Shown one piece after another: positions 36,060 through 46,400 of a DNA stretch of 64,000 nt (position 1 is its first letter; each line of letters begins with the position of its first letter). The translations under genes and the position numbers were made by a program. The DNA comes from JBAYIE01 sp041665785 (GTDB lineage: Bacteria > Bacteroidota > Bacteroidia > UKL13-3): assembly GCA_041665785.1 (NCBI GenBank), contig JBAYIE010000022.1, positions 1 through 64,000 on the forward strand. Reading direction: 5' to 3'. Below the pieces are notes generated by a model. The model ran no database searches, was not told where the DNA came from, and was given only the letters and a program-made list of their open reading frames with translations.

Positions 36060-37013
36060 ATGAAAAAACTAATTCTACTTTTATCCATCGCTGCATGCTC
36101 CTCCAATTTGTCTGCACAAACAGTTGCCAGTTTCGAAGAAATTGTATTGAGTCCGAACGATTACCGGGATGGGCGCGATAGCAACGATGCCCTGACCCAG
36201 GGATTCAGCAGCGGAAAGATCTTTGTTCCCAACAAATTCGATACCTCATTCGGCGGATTCTGGGCAGGCGGATTTGCTATTTCCAACAAATTTGATGTGA
36301 ATACCGATAGCACCACATACGGTTATTTCAAAATGTACAACTCCATTACACCAAATGGTATCGACGGTTCTGCCAATTATGCCATCGGAACCCAGCATGC
36401 CGTTATTCGTTTGAGTGACACCCTGGAACGCATTGTAGAAGGACTTTATCTGACCAATTCAAATTATGCCTATTTAAGCATGAAATGGGGCGATATGTTT
36501 GCTCGTAAATTTGTTGCTGGAGATTATTTGCGCATTGTGATTAAAGGATTCCTTAACGGACAAGTGAAAGACAGCACAGTTACTGCCTATCTGGCCGAAG
36601 GAACAACATTGTTAAACAACTGGAAATGGGTAAATACAAGTAGCATTGGCATGGTAGACAGTTTGCAGTTTACCATGGAATCAACAGATACCACTCCTTC
36701 AGTGGGAATGAATACACCGGCTTATTTTTGCATCGATGGCGTTAAAACTACAACCGGAATAGTAAATGGAATCAGCGAAATGAAAGATCGTATGGAAGAT
36801 GCATATGTTTATCCCAATCCGGCCAATGAAGCAATAAATGTTCAGGTAAACGAAACCATTCGTTTCCTTCAGATTTATAACAGCAATGGTCAGATGATGC
36901 TTCAATCCAATAGTGATCAGGTAAATATTTCAACACTTTCCAACGGTTTATACTGGGTGAAAGTAATTACAACATCCGGCAGCAGCAGTTTACGTTTTGT
37001 AAAATCAAACTAA
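36060..37013 (+). CDS. DUF4465 protein with T9SS sorting domain
   Basis: The 317-residue protein has a signal peptide (MKKLILLLSIAACSSNLSAQ), a DUF4465 domain (about residues 25-235, with FGGFWAGGFAISNKFD and NSNYAYLSMKWGD), and a C-terminal T9SS type A domain (VYPNPANEAINV to RFVKSN). I recall DUF4465 proteins in cobalamin-riboswitch loci of gut Bacteroides, where surface proteins bind B12. Here the protein would be delivered by T9SS rather than as a lipoprotein. It starts right after the repeat tract and is 1 nt before the next gene. Confidence 0.88.
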   Translation: MKKLILLLSIAACSSNLSAQTVASFEEIVLSPNDYRDGRDSNDALTQGFSSGKIFVPNKFDTSFGGFWAGGFAISNKFDVNTDSTTYGYFKMYNSITPNGIDGSANYAIGTQHAVIRLSDTLERIVEGLYLTNSNYAYLSMKWGDMFARKFVAGDYLRIVIKGFLNGQVKDSTVTAYLAEGTTLLNNWKWVNTSSIGMVDSLQFTMESTDTTPSVGMNTPAYFCIDGVKTTTGIVNGISEMKDRMEDAYVYPNPANEAINVQVNETIRFLQIYNSNGQMMLQSNSDQVNISTLSNGLYWVKVITTSGSSSLRFVKSN

Positions 37014-37014
37014 T

Positions 37015-37995
37015 ATGTTTAGACCACTTCATTCACTTGTTTTGTTTGTACTGACGGGCTTTTGCCTTTCAGTACAGGCACAACGGCCATATGGTCATTC
37101 ACAGGCATTCCCGGCAGATACCGTTGCTTTTTCAGGCTGGGCTACTTCCTGCATCCTCATACGCGGCGATCAGAATATTGCCGATACTTCCATCGGAAAA
37201 ACAACGCTGGGAAATGAGAATGCGGCTATAGGACCAGCCAAACAAAATGGCATGGTCAGCCTGGGGGATGGTGGTTCAGCTGTCCTTCAATTTGACGGTC
37301 ATTTGTATAACGGACCCGGTCCGGACTTCGCCATATTCGAAAACGGATTTGGGTTCGATAATGATACCACCTTTTACCTGGAGTTGGCTTTTGTAGAAGT
37401 AAGTTCGGATGGTTTACATTTTGTTCGTTTCCCATCGCGATGTGAAAATGATACTGCTGATCAGAAGAATACTATCTACGGCAGCAATCCCGATCATATT
37501 CATAACCTGGCCGGTAAATATATTTATGGTTTCGGAACTCCTTTTGATCTGGATGATTTAAAGGATTCAGCCGGGATCAACCTGAACCACATTACGCATG
37601 TGCGCATTGTGGATGTTGTTGGCAGTCTGAACGACTCTTTTGCCCGTAAAGACAGTTATGGAAATTCCATTAACGACCCCTGGCCTACGCCTTTTCCTTC
37701 CGGTGGATTTGATCTGGATGCCGTAGGCTCGTTACATTTAATAACAGGCATGAACAATCCCGAAAAGAAAAACTTACAGGTTTATCCAAATCCCGTTAGA
37801 GTTGACGAATATTTAACCCTTGCAGGTTACGATGCAGGATCGCACATGATACAAATTCTGGATTTTACAGGAAAGCTTGTGGAAAAAATCAATCTGAACG
37901 GAAAGCAACCTCATATTCACCTAAATGGACTAAAGAGGGGAATCTATTTTATCTGCTCTGAAACTACCTTGCCTGTAAAGTTAATCGTTCAATAA
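37015..37995 (+). CDS. T9SS-sorted surface protein of the B12 locus
   Basis: The 326-residue protein has a signal peptide ending at VQAQ, a body with NGMVSLGDGGSAVLQFDGHL, GPGPDFAIFENGFGFDND and AFVEVSSDGLHFVRFPS, and a C-terminal T9SS domain (VYPNPVRVDEYLTL to LPVKLIVQ). The body resembles a 'cell surface protein' family that I recall from Bacteroides B12 loci (sharing the pattern VSLG-x2-GGS-x-VL-x-FD and DF-x-IF-x-N). It is 1 nt after the DUF4465 gene and 4 nt before the BtuG-like gene, so all three are co-transcribed. A role in corrinoid binding is inferred. Confidence 0.85.
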   Translation: MFRPLHSLVLFVLTGFCLSVQAQRPYGHSQAFPADTVAFSGWATSCILIRGDQNIADTSIGKTTLGNENAAIGPAKQNGMVSLGDGGSAVLQFDGHLYNGPGPDFAIFENGFGFDNDTTFYLELAFVEVSSDGLHFVRFPSRCENDTADQKNTIYGSNPDHIHNLAGKYIYGFGTPFDLDDLKDSAGINLNHITHVRIVDVVGSLNDSFARKDSYGNSINDPWPTPFPSGGFDLDAVGSLHLITGMNNPEKKNLQVYPNPVRVDEYLTLAGYDAGSHMIQILDFTGKLVEKINLNGKQPHIHLNGLKRGIYFICSETTLPVKLIVQ

Positions 37996-37999
37996 CTAC

Positions 38000-39067
38000 A
38001 TGAAAACATTTGTCTCTCGGATTTCTATGGTTCAGCAGTTGATGCTCTTTCTGCTGGTAATGACTTTATTATCAGCCTGCGATAAAAATCCGATTGAACC
38101 GATTGATCCTGTAATTCCACCCAAATCGAAAGCAGCTTTGTGGGTGGGCAGTGAGGGACTGTTTCAACATGGCGACGCTTCGCTCATGTATGTGGATATT
38201 CATGGCAATAAAATCTATCCGGATGTATTTAAGAGTGTGAATAACCGTGCACTTGGCGATGTATTGCAATCCATTAATATCTGGAAAGAAAATGTGTATC
38301 TGGTTGTAAACAATTCCCAAAAAATAGAAATCATAGACCGGAATAGCTTTACTTCCACAGGTACAATTACAGGTTTCAGTTCTCCCCGCTTTATTGAATT
38401 TCAAAATGATGAAAAGGCATATGTATCGGAATTCTATACCAACTTTTTGAAAATAATCAACCCGAAAACCCGCGTAATCAGTGGATCCATTGATTGTGGC
38501 GGTTGGCAGGAAGAAATCCGACTTTTTGAAAACAAGTTGTATGTGACTGTATACTCAAAAAACAAGGTATTGGTAATTGATACACAAACTGATCAGGTTA
38601 TAGATTCGGTTGTAGTCGGAACTCAACCGGTTTCTCTAAATTTTGATGCATTGAACCGTTTGTGGGTGGGATGCGATAACGGTGATAATAATGTGCGGCT
38701 TTACCGAATCAATACCGTTAATTTTCAAGTTGAGAAATCCGTTCAGTTTCCATCGAAAACGTTTCGAAAGTTAACTCTCAGTACAAATCGGAAAACCTTG
38801 TATGTTTTGTGCGAATACCTCTATCGAATGGATCTGCAGGATACGCTTGACCTTTTACCCGGATCACAATTTTTGACTGTTGGTGGTAGTGCCAACAGTT
38901 TATACAGTATAGCCATTGATCCTCAGAACGACGATATATACCTGGCAGATGTGCATGATTTTCAGCAGGTTTCCGATATTCTCCGATATGGCAAATACGG
39001 AAACTATCAGGGCCAGTTCAAATCAGGAATCAATGCAGGAAGCTTTTATTTCGATTATGGGCAATAA
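38000..39067 (+). CDS. BtuG-like beta-propeller lipoprotein
   Basis: The 355-residue protein has a lipoprotein signal with lipobox LLSAC (Cys27), followed by a seven-bladed YncE/NHL-like propeller pattern (IDRNSFTSTGTITGFSSPRF, KIINPKTRVISGSIDCG, VLVIDTQTDQVIDSVVVGTQ, LYSIAIDPQNDDIYLADV). In Bacteroides, BtuG proteins with this layout sit on the BtuB lid and capture B12 with very high affinity. Architecture plus riboswitch-led context support the same role here. It begins 4 nt after the preceding T9SS gene. Confidence 0.87.
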   Translation: MKTFVSRISMVQQLMLFLLVMTLLSACDKNPIEPIDPVIPPKSKAALWVGSEGLFQHGDASLMYVDIHGNKIYPDVFKSVNNRALGDVLQSINIWKENVYLVVNNSQKIEIIDRNSFTSTGTITGFSSPRFIEFQNDEKAYVSEFYTNFLKIINPKTRVISGSIDCGGWQEEIRLFENKLYVTVYSKNKVLVIDTQTDQVIDSVVVGTQPVSLNFDALNRLWVGCDNGDNNVRLYRINTVNFQVEKSVQFPSKTFRKLTLSTNRKTLYVLCEYLYRMDLQDTLDLLPGSQFLTVGGSANSLYSIAIDPQNDDIYLADVHDFQQVSDILRYGKYGNYQGQFKSGINAGSFYFDYGQ

Positions 39068-39080
39068 TAAATCCAAACAT

Positions 39081-39254
39081 ATGGAAAACAGTACTGTAAT
39101 TGATACAGAATTGCGTGAACATCAGGATTATACACTAACTCCGGAAGGTTACTTTGAATTTACAGCTCAATTTTTAAAAAAGAGGAAGTTTTGCTGCCAT
39201 AACAATTGCAAAAACTGTCCATACAAGTATACATCTTCAATTCCTATACATTAA
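39081..39254 (+). CDS. DUF5522 small cysteine-rich protein
   Basis: The 57-residue protein contains YFEFTAQFLKKRKFCCHNNC and KNCPYKY, that is CC-x3-C-x2-CPY, the pattern of the DUF5522 family. The cysteine spacing suggests metal binding. The ATG at 39081 is used; an in-frame ATG at 39057 overlapping the BtuG-like gene is possible and would add eight residues. It has no signal peptide, so it should be cytoplasmic, unlike the rest of the locus. Whether it belongs functionally to B12 uptake is unclear. Confidence 0.82.
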   Translation: MENSTVIDTELREHQDYTLTPEGYFEFTAQFLKKRKFCCHNNCKNCPYKYTSSIPIH

Positions 39255-39275
39255 GATAATTTTAATATCTTTTTA
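39253..39275 (+). terminator. Possible weak terminator of the B12 locus
   Basis: AAGATA (39253-39258) and TATCTT (39266-39271) form a 6-bp AT-rich stem with a 7-nt loop, followed by TTTTA. The stem overlaps the DUF5522 stop codon. It is weak but lies where the transcript should end. Confidence 0.35.
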
Positions 39276-39345
39276 GGTTGTTGATTAGTTTACTTTTAAC
39301 TTAATTTACATATAATGAAATTATGTATTTAAGCCCTAAGAGTAT

Positions 39346-42300
39346 ATGAAAAATAATCAAACATTCAGGTCGATTTTGGCAATCCTGACCCTTATCATTC
39401 CTGATGTAATAATTGCCCAGACCAATATTGCTCCATCAGCCACGGCATCTGCGAGCACCTGTAATACGGGAGCATGCAGTACACTAAACGATTTGAATTT
39501 TGGTACGTGCGGAACACAGCAAATGTGGATTACAACCAATACTCCACCCAGTACAGTCCCTGGTGATAATTATATTCAGTGGGATTGGTCCACGCCGCAA
39601 ACTTTCAATGCTCTGGTTATCCATCATGCACAAACCGGAACACGTTTCCTTGCCGGAGCACTCGTTCAAAACTGGAATGGGTCAGCATGGGTAGACGTAT
39701 TTAGTTTCAGCAATCTTTCAAATGCCAATTGCATAAATACAGTTCCATTTCCCGCACCGTTGACTACCAACCGTTTTCGTCTTACTTCCTTCTTGATGTC
39801 GGGCAGCCAATTGTCTAATCCAAATTTCCGCGAAATTGAAATCATTGAAGCTCAAGCCCCCAATTTGCCAAAAGATCCACCATCACCGAATTTTCAATTC
39901 ACTCTGGGCTTGGATACGCTTTGGGAAAAATCCAATTCAACCATCGTAAATACCAGTACAGACGCAGTAGCCAGCTATTGGAATATCACCCAATACAGTG
40001 CAGTTTCTTCAACCGGGCCTTTTTCCAATTACAGCACTTTGCCAAAAGATACATTGCAATGCAATGCATGGGGTTGTTTCATTGATACGTTGCGCAACGA
40101 TCCTAATTTTTCATATTCCTTCCCTACCCGTGGTTTTTATAAAGTTAGTCTTACTGCAGTTAATCAATTCGGGTCAAACTCAATTGAAAAAGTTGTATTT
40201 GTTGACACCCCTGCCACCAAGCCAACAGCGAGGTTTTTTGCTACCCGCCGTCAAACCGGAACCAACGATCGCATCCAACTCAATAACCTGAGCAGCAATG
40301 CTCCTGCCCGCGTCAAATGGTGGATTAAGAATGCCTGCACCAGTTGTCCTGCCGACTCCAATTTGTTTTTACCAAGCGATTCAGCTTTTAATCCAGTGAT
40401 TGCGGCCTTCAACCCCGGAACATATTCTGTATGTGTGGAAGTATCGAATTCCAAAGGAGTAGATACTTTTTGCAGAACCAATTATATTAAAATTTTACCG
40501 GGCTATCTGATGTGTCATAGCGAAACCGGTCGTGCCGATTCAGTCAGCCGCGACGACGAAGGTTATATATATTCTGACCTTCGTGATGCTGCAGGTAAGC
40601 AGCTGGCAGGTGAATTTCAGCCGAGTACTTGTGGTTCAGGCGGATTCCGCATTGCCCCATGTGCAGATACCATTTATATTTCGCTTGAACGTTTGCGTTT
40701 ACGTCAGGGATCGTTCTCAGGACCTGGTGATTCACTCTATATCCGACTAAACGGATTCAATGGTTCTATTCTGCGTCGCTTTGGTGGTAACAGTTTAAAT
40801 ACGCTTAAGGATACCATGCGAACTTTTAAGTATACCGGCGAGCAACTTTTCATCACGTATACACCGGCATCAGGAACGCCTCCGCCAGTGGTGAAAGATT
40901 CTGGATTTGCCATACGCTGGACCTCCTCACCAGCCGTTCTGGTTAAACCAACGGCTGATTTCACAAGCCCGGATACGCTATACTCCGGTTATTCGGTACG
41001 GTTTATCAATCAAAGCAAAGGAGACCGGATGTCGTATGCATGGGATCTGAACGACGATGGAATTTATGGTATGGAAAATCCGGGGGTTAAAATAGATTCT
41101 ATTACACCCAATCCGAAAATCACTTATACAACCACTATCCCTGATACACGGACGATTTGCTTAAAAGCAATCAATTGCTCAGGATTCAATATCAAGTGTA
41201 AGACGCTCCCGATTTTCCCTATTTCTCTGGCTCCTACTGCAGCGTTTACTGTTAACCGTACATCCGGGTTTATTTCGGATACGTTCAAATTGATCGACAA
41301 ATCCATGAATGGTGCACTGACGTGGAGATGGCGGTTTGAACCGAATAATGTTACGTATTTGGAAGGCACGGATTCAACCAGTCAATTCCCCGTTATTTCA
41401 TTGAATTCAGCCCAGTATTATGACATTACCCTTATTGTATCCAACCAACTTGGCAATTCAAGCATAACCAAAAATCAAATTATACATGCAATCGATTATA
41501 ACAGTCCGGCCAGTGGATTTCCGCCTGAGCAGGATATTACCGACTTTGGAATCAGTCGGGTTGTAATAAAAGGTGCAATCAATACTATAGATACAATTAC
41601 CCCTTTAAAGTCCCCTACTTATACCCGTTTGTGGAGTACCCTGCAAACAACCGTGTACCGTGGTGGAACATACAGTATTGACATATACCGGAATACTGCC
41701 GAAGATTCGATGCATGTGCGTGTTTGGGCAGATTATAACCGTGATGCTGATTATGCAGATGAGAACGAAACTTTGTTGTCGGAGAATAGTACCAGAACTG
41801 TAAAAACCGGTACTAATTTCACCATACCTGCTAACGCTCAAATTGGAACATCTCGGATTTTAGTTGGTGCATGCAATTCCAATTTTACCATTAGTCCGGT
41901 TAGCGCCACCATTGGTGTTTATGAAGATTATGGAATGTATATTGGAAACGATGGCATCAAACCAGTGATCACGTTGGTTGGTCCTTCCAATATGACGTCA
42001 GAACTCAACAATGCCTATCTCGACCCGGGAGCTACTGCTATAGATAATATTCAGGGCGATGTAAGCAGTAGTATTCAAGCTATAAACAATATTGATATCA
42101 CTCATCTGGGTTATTATACAGTTAAATATTTTGTTACGGATATGTATGGCAATACATCCGATACCGTATACCGGAGTGTTCAAATCGTTATTAATAACAA
42201 TGGTCCGAAACTTACACTGATCGGAAGCGATAGTGTAACGTTAGAAGTATTTTCGGATTTTAACGAACCGGGTTACAGTGCATACTCCAATTTGAATGTG

Positions 42301-43455
42301 GATATTACTGCACAGGTGCAACGTACCGGAACAGTTGATAGCAGAATTATTGGTAATTATACGCTTATATACAGCATTACCGATGCATACGGAATTAAGG
42401 CAGAGAAAAAACGCGTGGTGATGGTGGTTGATACTCAAAAGCCAGTCATTACAAGCTTTAATGGTAGAGATACAGTAGTACATCAGATAGGCACAGCTTT
42501 CGATGATGGGAAATATGTTCAGGTTACAGACAATTACTGGAACACTATTCTTCCGGTTCGCATTAGCGGAAGTATCAATAGCAATAAAGTTGGAAGCTAT
42601 ACACTTTACTATCGGAATACCGATGGTTCGGGAAATATATCAGACGAATTTGTACTTACCGTAGAGGTTAGAAATACCATCAAACCAACCATTCAGCTGG
42701 TGGGCTCTGAAGCAGTAATAGTGTCTGTGTATGGCTCATACAACGATTTGGGTGTAGTTGCAAAAGATTATAAAGGAGATTTGCTGACATGGGTGAGTGA
42801 CCTGAACGAAAAACTTCGATTGGATACTATTTGGGATGCGGATATAACCTATACAGCTACCGACGAATTTGGGGATTGGGTCAGCGTAAAACGCAAGATA
42901 TATGTAAGAGATCTTGAATCACCTGTTATTGAATTGCAAGGCAACAATCCATTTGTACATTCACTGGGTAAACCTTATTCCGATCCGGGAGTAAAAGTAA
43001 CCGATAATTTTGATCCGGCAGTTTTCACTAGTTCTGACAAGCTTGACCAGATCGGCATTCAGGTTACCATCAATGTGTCAAAATTGAATGTAAACGGAGC
43101 AGGTTTCTACTATACTGTGTATATCAATGCTAAAGATGCCAGCGGAAATAAAGCGGAAGAGAAAAAACGTTTGGTATATGTGCCATTAACCGGTATAAAC
43201 GATGTTACTGAGTACGGAGGATTCACTGTTTATCCGAATCCTGCAACAAGTATTATGTATATTGCACTAAGGAGAGGTGAAATTGCTTCTCTCTCAGCAA
43301 TTGATGTTCAAGGAAAAGAAATAAACCTGCATACAGAAAAAGATGGTGAAAATTATACCATAAACATTAGCCACTTATCAACCGGATTATATATATTACA
43401 TATTGAAACAAAAGAAGGATTGATTCAATCCGGAAAGTTTTCAGTTATCCGATAA
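39346..43455 (+). CDS. Giant multidomain T9SS surface protein, paralog 1
   Basis: The 1369-residue protein has a signal peptide (about 1-25) and, in order: a discoidin-like domain (about 26-165, NIAPSATASASTC), two PKD-like domains (to about 385), a CUB-like domain (about 388-530, C-x-W-I replaced by GGFRIAPCADTI), two more PKD domains, a GEVED domain (about 725-870, TVYRGGTYSIDIYRN), several DUF5011/HYR-like repeats (about 870-1280, AYLDPGATAIDNI) and a T9SS type A domain (from about 1290). It is a predicted cell-surface or secreted adhesin-like protein. From residue 170 on it is paralogous with the next gene, which it precedes by 33 nt. Confidence 0.88.
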   Translation: MKNNQTFRSILAILTLIIPDVIIAQTNIAPSATASASTCNTGACSTLNDLNFGTCGTQQMWITTNTPPSTVPGDNYIQWDWSTPQTFNALVIHHAQTGTRFLAGALVQNWNGSAWVDVFSFSNLSNANCINTVPFPAPLTTNRFRLTSFLMSGSQLSNPNFREIEIIEAQAPNLPKDPPSPNFQFTLGLDTLWEKSNSTIVNTSTDAVASYWNITQYSAVSSTGPFSNYSTLPKDTLQCNAWGCFIDTLRNDPNFSYSFPTRGFYKVSLTAVNQFGSNSIEKVVFVDTPATKPTARFFATRRQTGTNDRIQLNNLSSNAPARVKWWIKNACTSCPADSNLFLPSDSAFNPVIAAFNPGTYSVCVEVSNSKGVDTFCRTNYIKILPGYLMCHSETGRADSVSRDDEGYIYSDLRDAAGKQLAGEFQPSTCGSGGFRIAPCADTIYISLERLRLRQGSFSGPGDSLYIRLNGFNGSILRRFGGNSLNTLKDTMRTFKYTGEQLFITYTPASGTPPPVVKDSGFAIRWTSSPAVLVKPTADFTSPDTLYSGYSVRFINQSKGDRMSYAWDLNDDGIYGMENPGVKIDSITPNPKITYTTTIPDTRTICLKAINCSGFNIKCKTLPIFPISLAPTAAFTVNRTSGFISDTFKLIDKSMNGALTWRWRFEPNNVTYLEGTDSTSQFPVISLNSAQYYDITLIVSNQLGNSSITKNQIIHAIDYNSPASGFPPEQDITDFGISRVVIKGAINTIDTITPLKSPTYTRLWSTLQTTVYRGGTYSIDIYRNTAEDSMHVRVWADYNRDADYADENETLLSENSTRTVKTGTNFTIPANAQIGTSRILVGACNSNFTISPVSATIGVYEDYGMYIGNDGIKPVITLVGPSNMTSELNNAYLDPGATAIDNIQGDVSSSIQAINNIDITHLGYYTVKYFVTDMYGNTSDTVYRSVQIVINNNGPKLTLIGSDSVTLEVFSDFNEPGYSAYSNLNVDITAQVQRTGTVDSRIIGNYTLIYSITDAYGIKAEKKRVVMVVDTQKPVITSFNGRDTVVHQIGTAFDDGKYVQVTDNYWNTILPVRISGSINSNKVGSYTLYYRNTDGSGNISDEFVLTVEVRNTIKPTIQLVGSEAVIVSVYGSYNDLGVVAKDYKGDLLTWVSDLNEKLRLDTIWDADITYTATDEFGDWVSVKRKIYVRDLESPVIELQGNNPFVHSLGKPYSDPGVKVTDNFDPAVFTSSDKLDQIGIQVTINVSKLNVNGAGFYYTVYINAKDASGNKAEEKKRLVYVPLTGINDVTEYGGFTVYPNPATSIMYIALRRGEIASLSAIDVQGKEINLHTEKDGENYTINISHLSTGLYILHIETKEGLIQSGKFSVIR

Positions 43456-43488
43456 ATCGATATTAAATTAAACAAGCTATACATACAT

Positions 43489-46400
43489 ATGAAAAACTTT
43501 TACAAGTTACTATCGCTGCTCATATTGAGTGCAGTATTCAACGAATCCCGGGGACAGACTCCTCAGTATATCTATACGCCGGCTACCATTAATACGGGAA
43601 ACTCTGTTCCGTTGGCTTATCAAGTTGACTTAAGGAGTCAATGGCTTGTGCCGGGTAATATATTTACCGGTGCTCCGTCCGGAATGGGTATTTCCAAGAT
43701 CTATTTCAAAATTTATGCGGCAATTGCTCCACCATCAAGTCAGTCGCATACTACATATCAATTGCGTTTAGGAAATGCACCCGGAGTTAACACGTTAACT
43801 ACTGCTGCATGGGCAAGCATTAGCAACTTGACCCTAGCAATTGATCAATCAGGTTACACCTATAACAATATGACCGGAGGAATGTGGTTGCCTATAACCT
43901 TGACAAATATTGTTCCTTATGATCCAACACAACCCTTGTTGATGGATTTACAGTTTACAGGTCGAACCGGTTCGAATTGGTATCTGGATTGTTCTTCTAC
44001 TGGTCAGTCCGGATTTAATAACACGTACGCTCCTTCCGCTTCTGCAACTAGTCCAACTGCTGCTCAATCCTATGTATATGTTTGCGGTATTGACCTTGCC
44101 CCATTACCCAGCAGTGTGCCTAAAATTGCACCGCTTGCCAACTTCAAACAGTTGAACGATATGGATACCCTTTGGGTTGGTTCACCATCAGTATTGGTGA
44201 ATACAAGCAGCTATTCAGATACCAATTACTGGCAAATAACCGGATACAATGCCACCACACCGACTGGTACCTGGTCGGCATACAGCAATCCAAACGACCT
44301 CATGCAAACCAACAACCGCGGTACATGGATCGATACTATTGTGAACAAATCCAATTTTTATTACACCTTTTCTCAAACTGGTTATTACCGTGTTAAATTA
44401 TTTACCGCCAACCGCTACGGTACCAGTTTTGTTGAAAAAGCAATATTCGTGAGCAATCCAACGCAAAAGCCCAAAGCATTGTTCTTCAGTTCCAAGCGAA
44501 ATCTTGCAACCTATGACCGTTCTATGTTCTATGACCTGAGTCTGAACGGCCCTACCAAATGGAAATGGTGGCTGGATCCACCTTGTTATAATTGCGGATT
44601 ATACAAGAATGAATTTTTCTATGAAGGAAATAAAAACGACTCCGCTTCTACACCTTATTTAACAGCTCTCGATCCTGGAATGTATAAAGTTTGTCTGGCT
44701 GTGAGCAATGCCATGGGTGCCGATACCTTATGCCTGAATCAATATTTAAGCATAATTCCCGGATTTCAAATGTGCAATGGCTCCGATACAGCCGGTACAA
44801 CTTCTGAGGGAGCTGTGATGCCGACTTTGACCAATTCTGCAAACGTGCAATATGTTGCCAACGGATGCGCCCAGGGATTCCGGATCGCACCTTGTGCTGA
44901 TACCATTATTCTTACCCTCGACCGGTTGCGTCTGCGTAACAACGGAGGACCATTAAACCCCGGAGATTCTCTGTATATTAAAGCAGGAATCCTTCCCGGC
45001 TCACAAATTCTTCGCCGTTACGGAGGCAATGATATTACTGCAATCAAGGATTCCTTAAAATCATTGGTATTCAGTGGTCAGCAATTGTATGTAACCTATG
45101 TACCGGTGGCTCCTACCGGAGCCAATACCCTGGTGAACGATTCAGGCTTCTTGATTCGCTGGAGATCCAAAGCAGCCAGCTATGCACCTCCGGTTGCAGC
45201 ATTCACTTGTCCGGATACCATTTACTCGGGGTACAAAGTTGTATTCCAAAATCAAAGTACAGGTAAATATGCCAATTATGCCTGGGATACCAACAACGAC
45301 TATGTATTTGGAAAAGACAATACCAGCCAGGGAATTGACTCTACCAATTTTAGTCCATCGATGATTTATACTGTATCCACTTCAACACAAAAAACAGTTT
45401 GTTTAAAAACATATAACTGTGTGGGCAGCGACACTGTTTGCAGAACCTTCCTGGTATTGCCTACTAATCTGGCTCCTTTTGCTGATTTTACCGTAAATAA
45501 AACCTACGGGCTGACTACCGATTCGTTCCTGTTCAAAGACATGAGCTTTAACGGAGCCAATCAATGGAAATGGGTATTTGAACCTTCCAACCTTTCGTAT
45601 TTGGGTGGAACCGATTCAACCAGCCAGCATCCGATGGTGTTCTTACATACCAATACCAATTACACTGTTACATTAACTGCAACCAATTCATTTGGCAGCA
45701 GTAGTAAAAAGAAGACCAATTATATCACTACCATTTCGTATCCAAGTCCGGGTAGCCAGTTTACTCCAACCAGTTCGGTTGAAGACTTTGGTATTACCCG
45801 TGTTCGACTGGTGGGAAGTGTGGGGCGTATTGATACCACCACGGCGTTGAAACCAACCGATGGATCAGCATATACTCCTTTGTATAACCTGAGCAAGACT
45901 ACTTTGTACCGCGGAGGAAAATATACCGTTGATGTATATCGTGGTGCAAATCCGGTAGATTCAATGAATCTGCGAGTATGGATGGATTTCAGCCGCAATG
46001 CCAATTATCTGGATGCAGGCGAAACCCTGCTCAGTGAAGACCGCCAGTTGAAAGTAAAATACACCACCGAGTTTACTGTGCCACAGGATGCATCCATTGG
46101 TATAACCCGTATGCTGGTTGGTGCCAGTGCTGCCTTTTCTACCATTACCCCGTATTCATCTGTTTTGGGTGTGTATGAAGAATATGGAATTAACATTGGT
46201 CGCGATGAAGTGAAACCGGTAATCTCAATCAAAGGTCCATCGGTAGCTAAAACAGAGATTAACAAACCATATATAGATGCCGGAGCTTTAGCTCTGGATA
46301 ATATCGAAGGCGATATCTCCAGCCGCATGGTTATTATCAGCAATGTTGATAATACCCATATCGGCTATTATACCGTAAAATATGTGGTTTGGGATAATTA

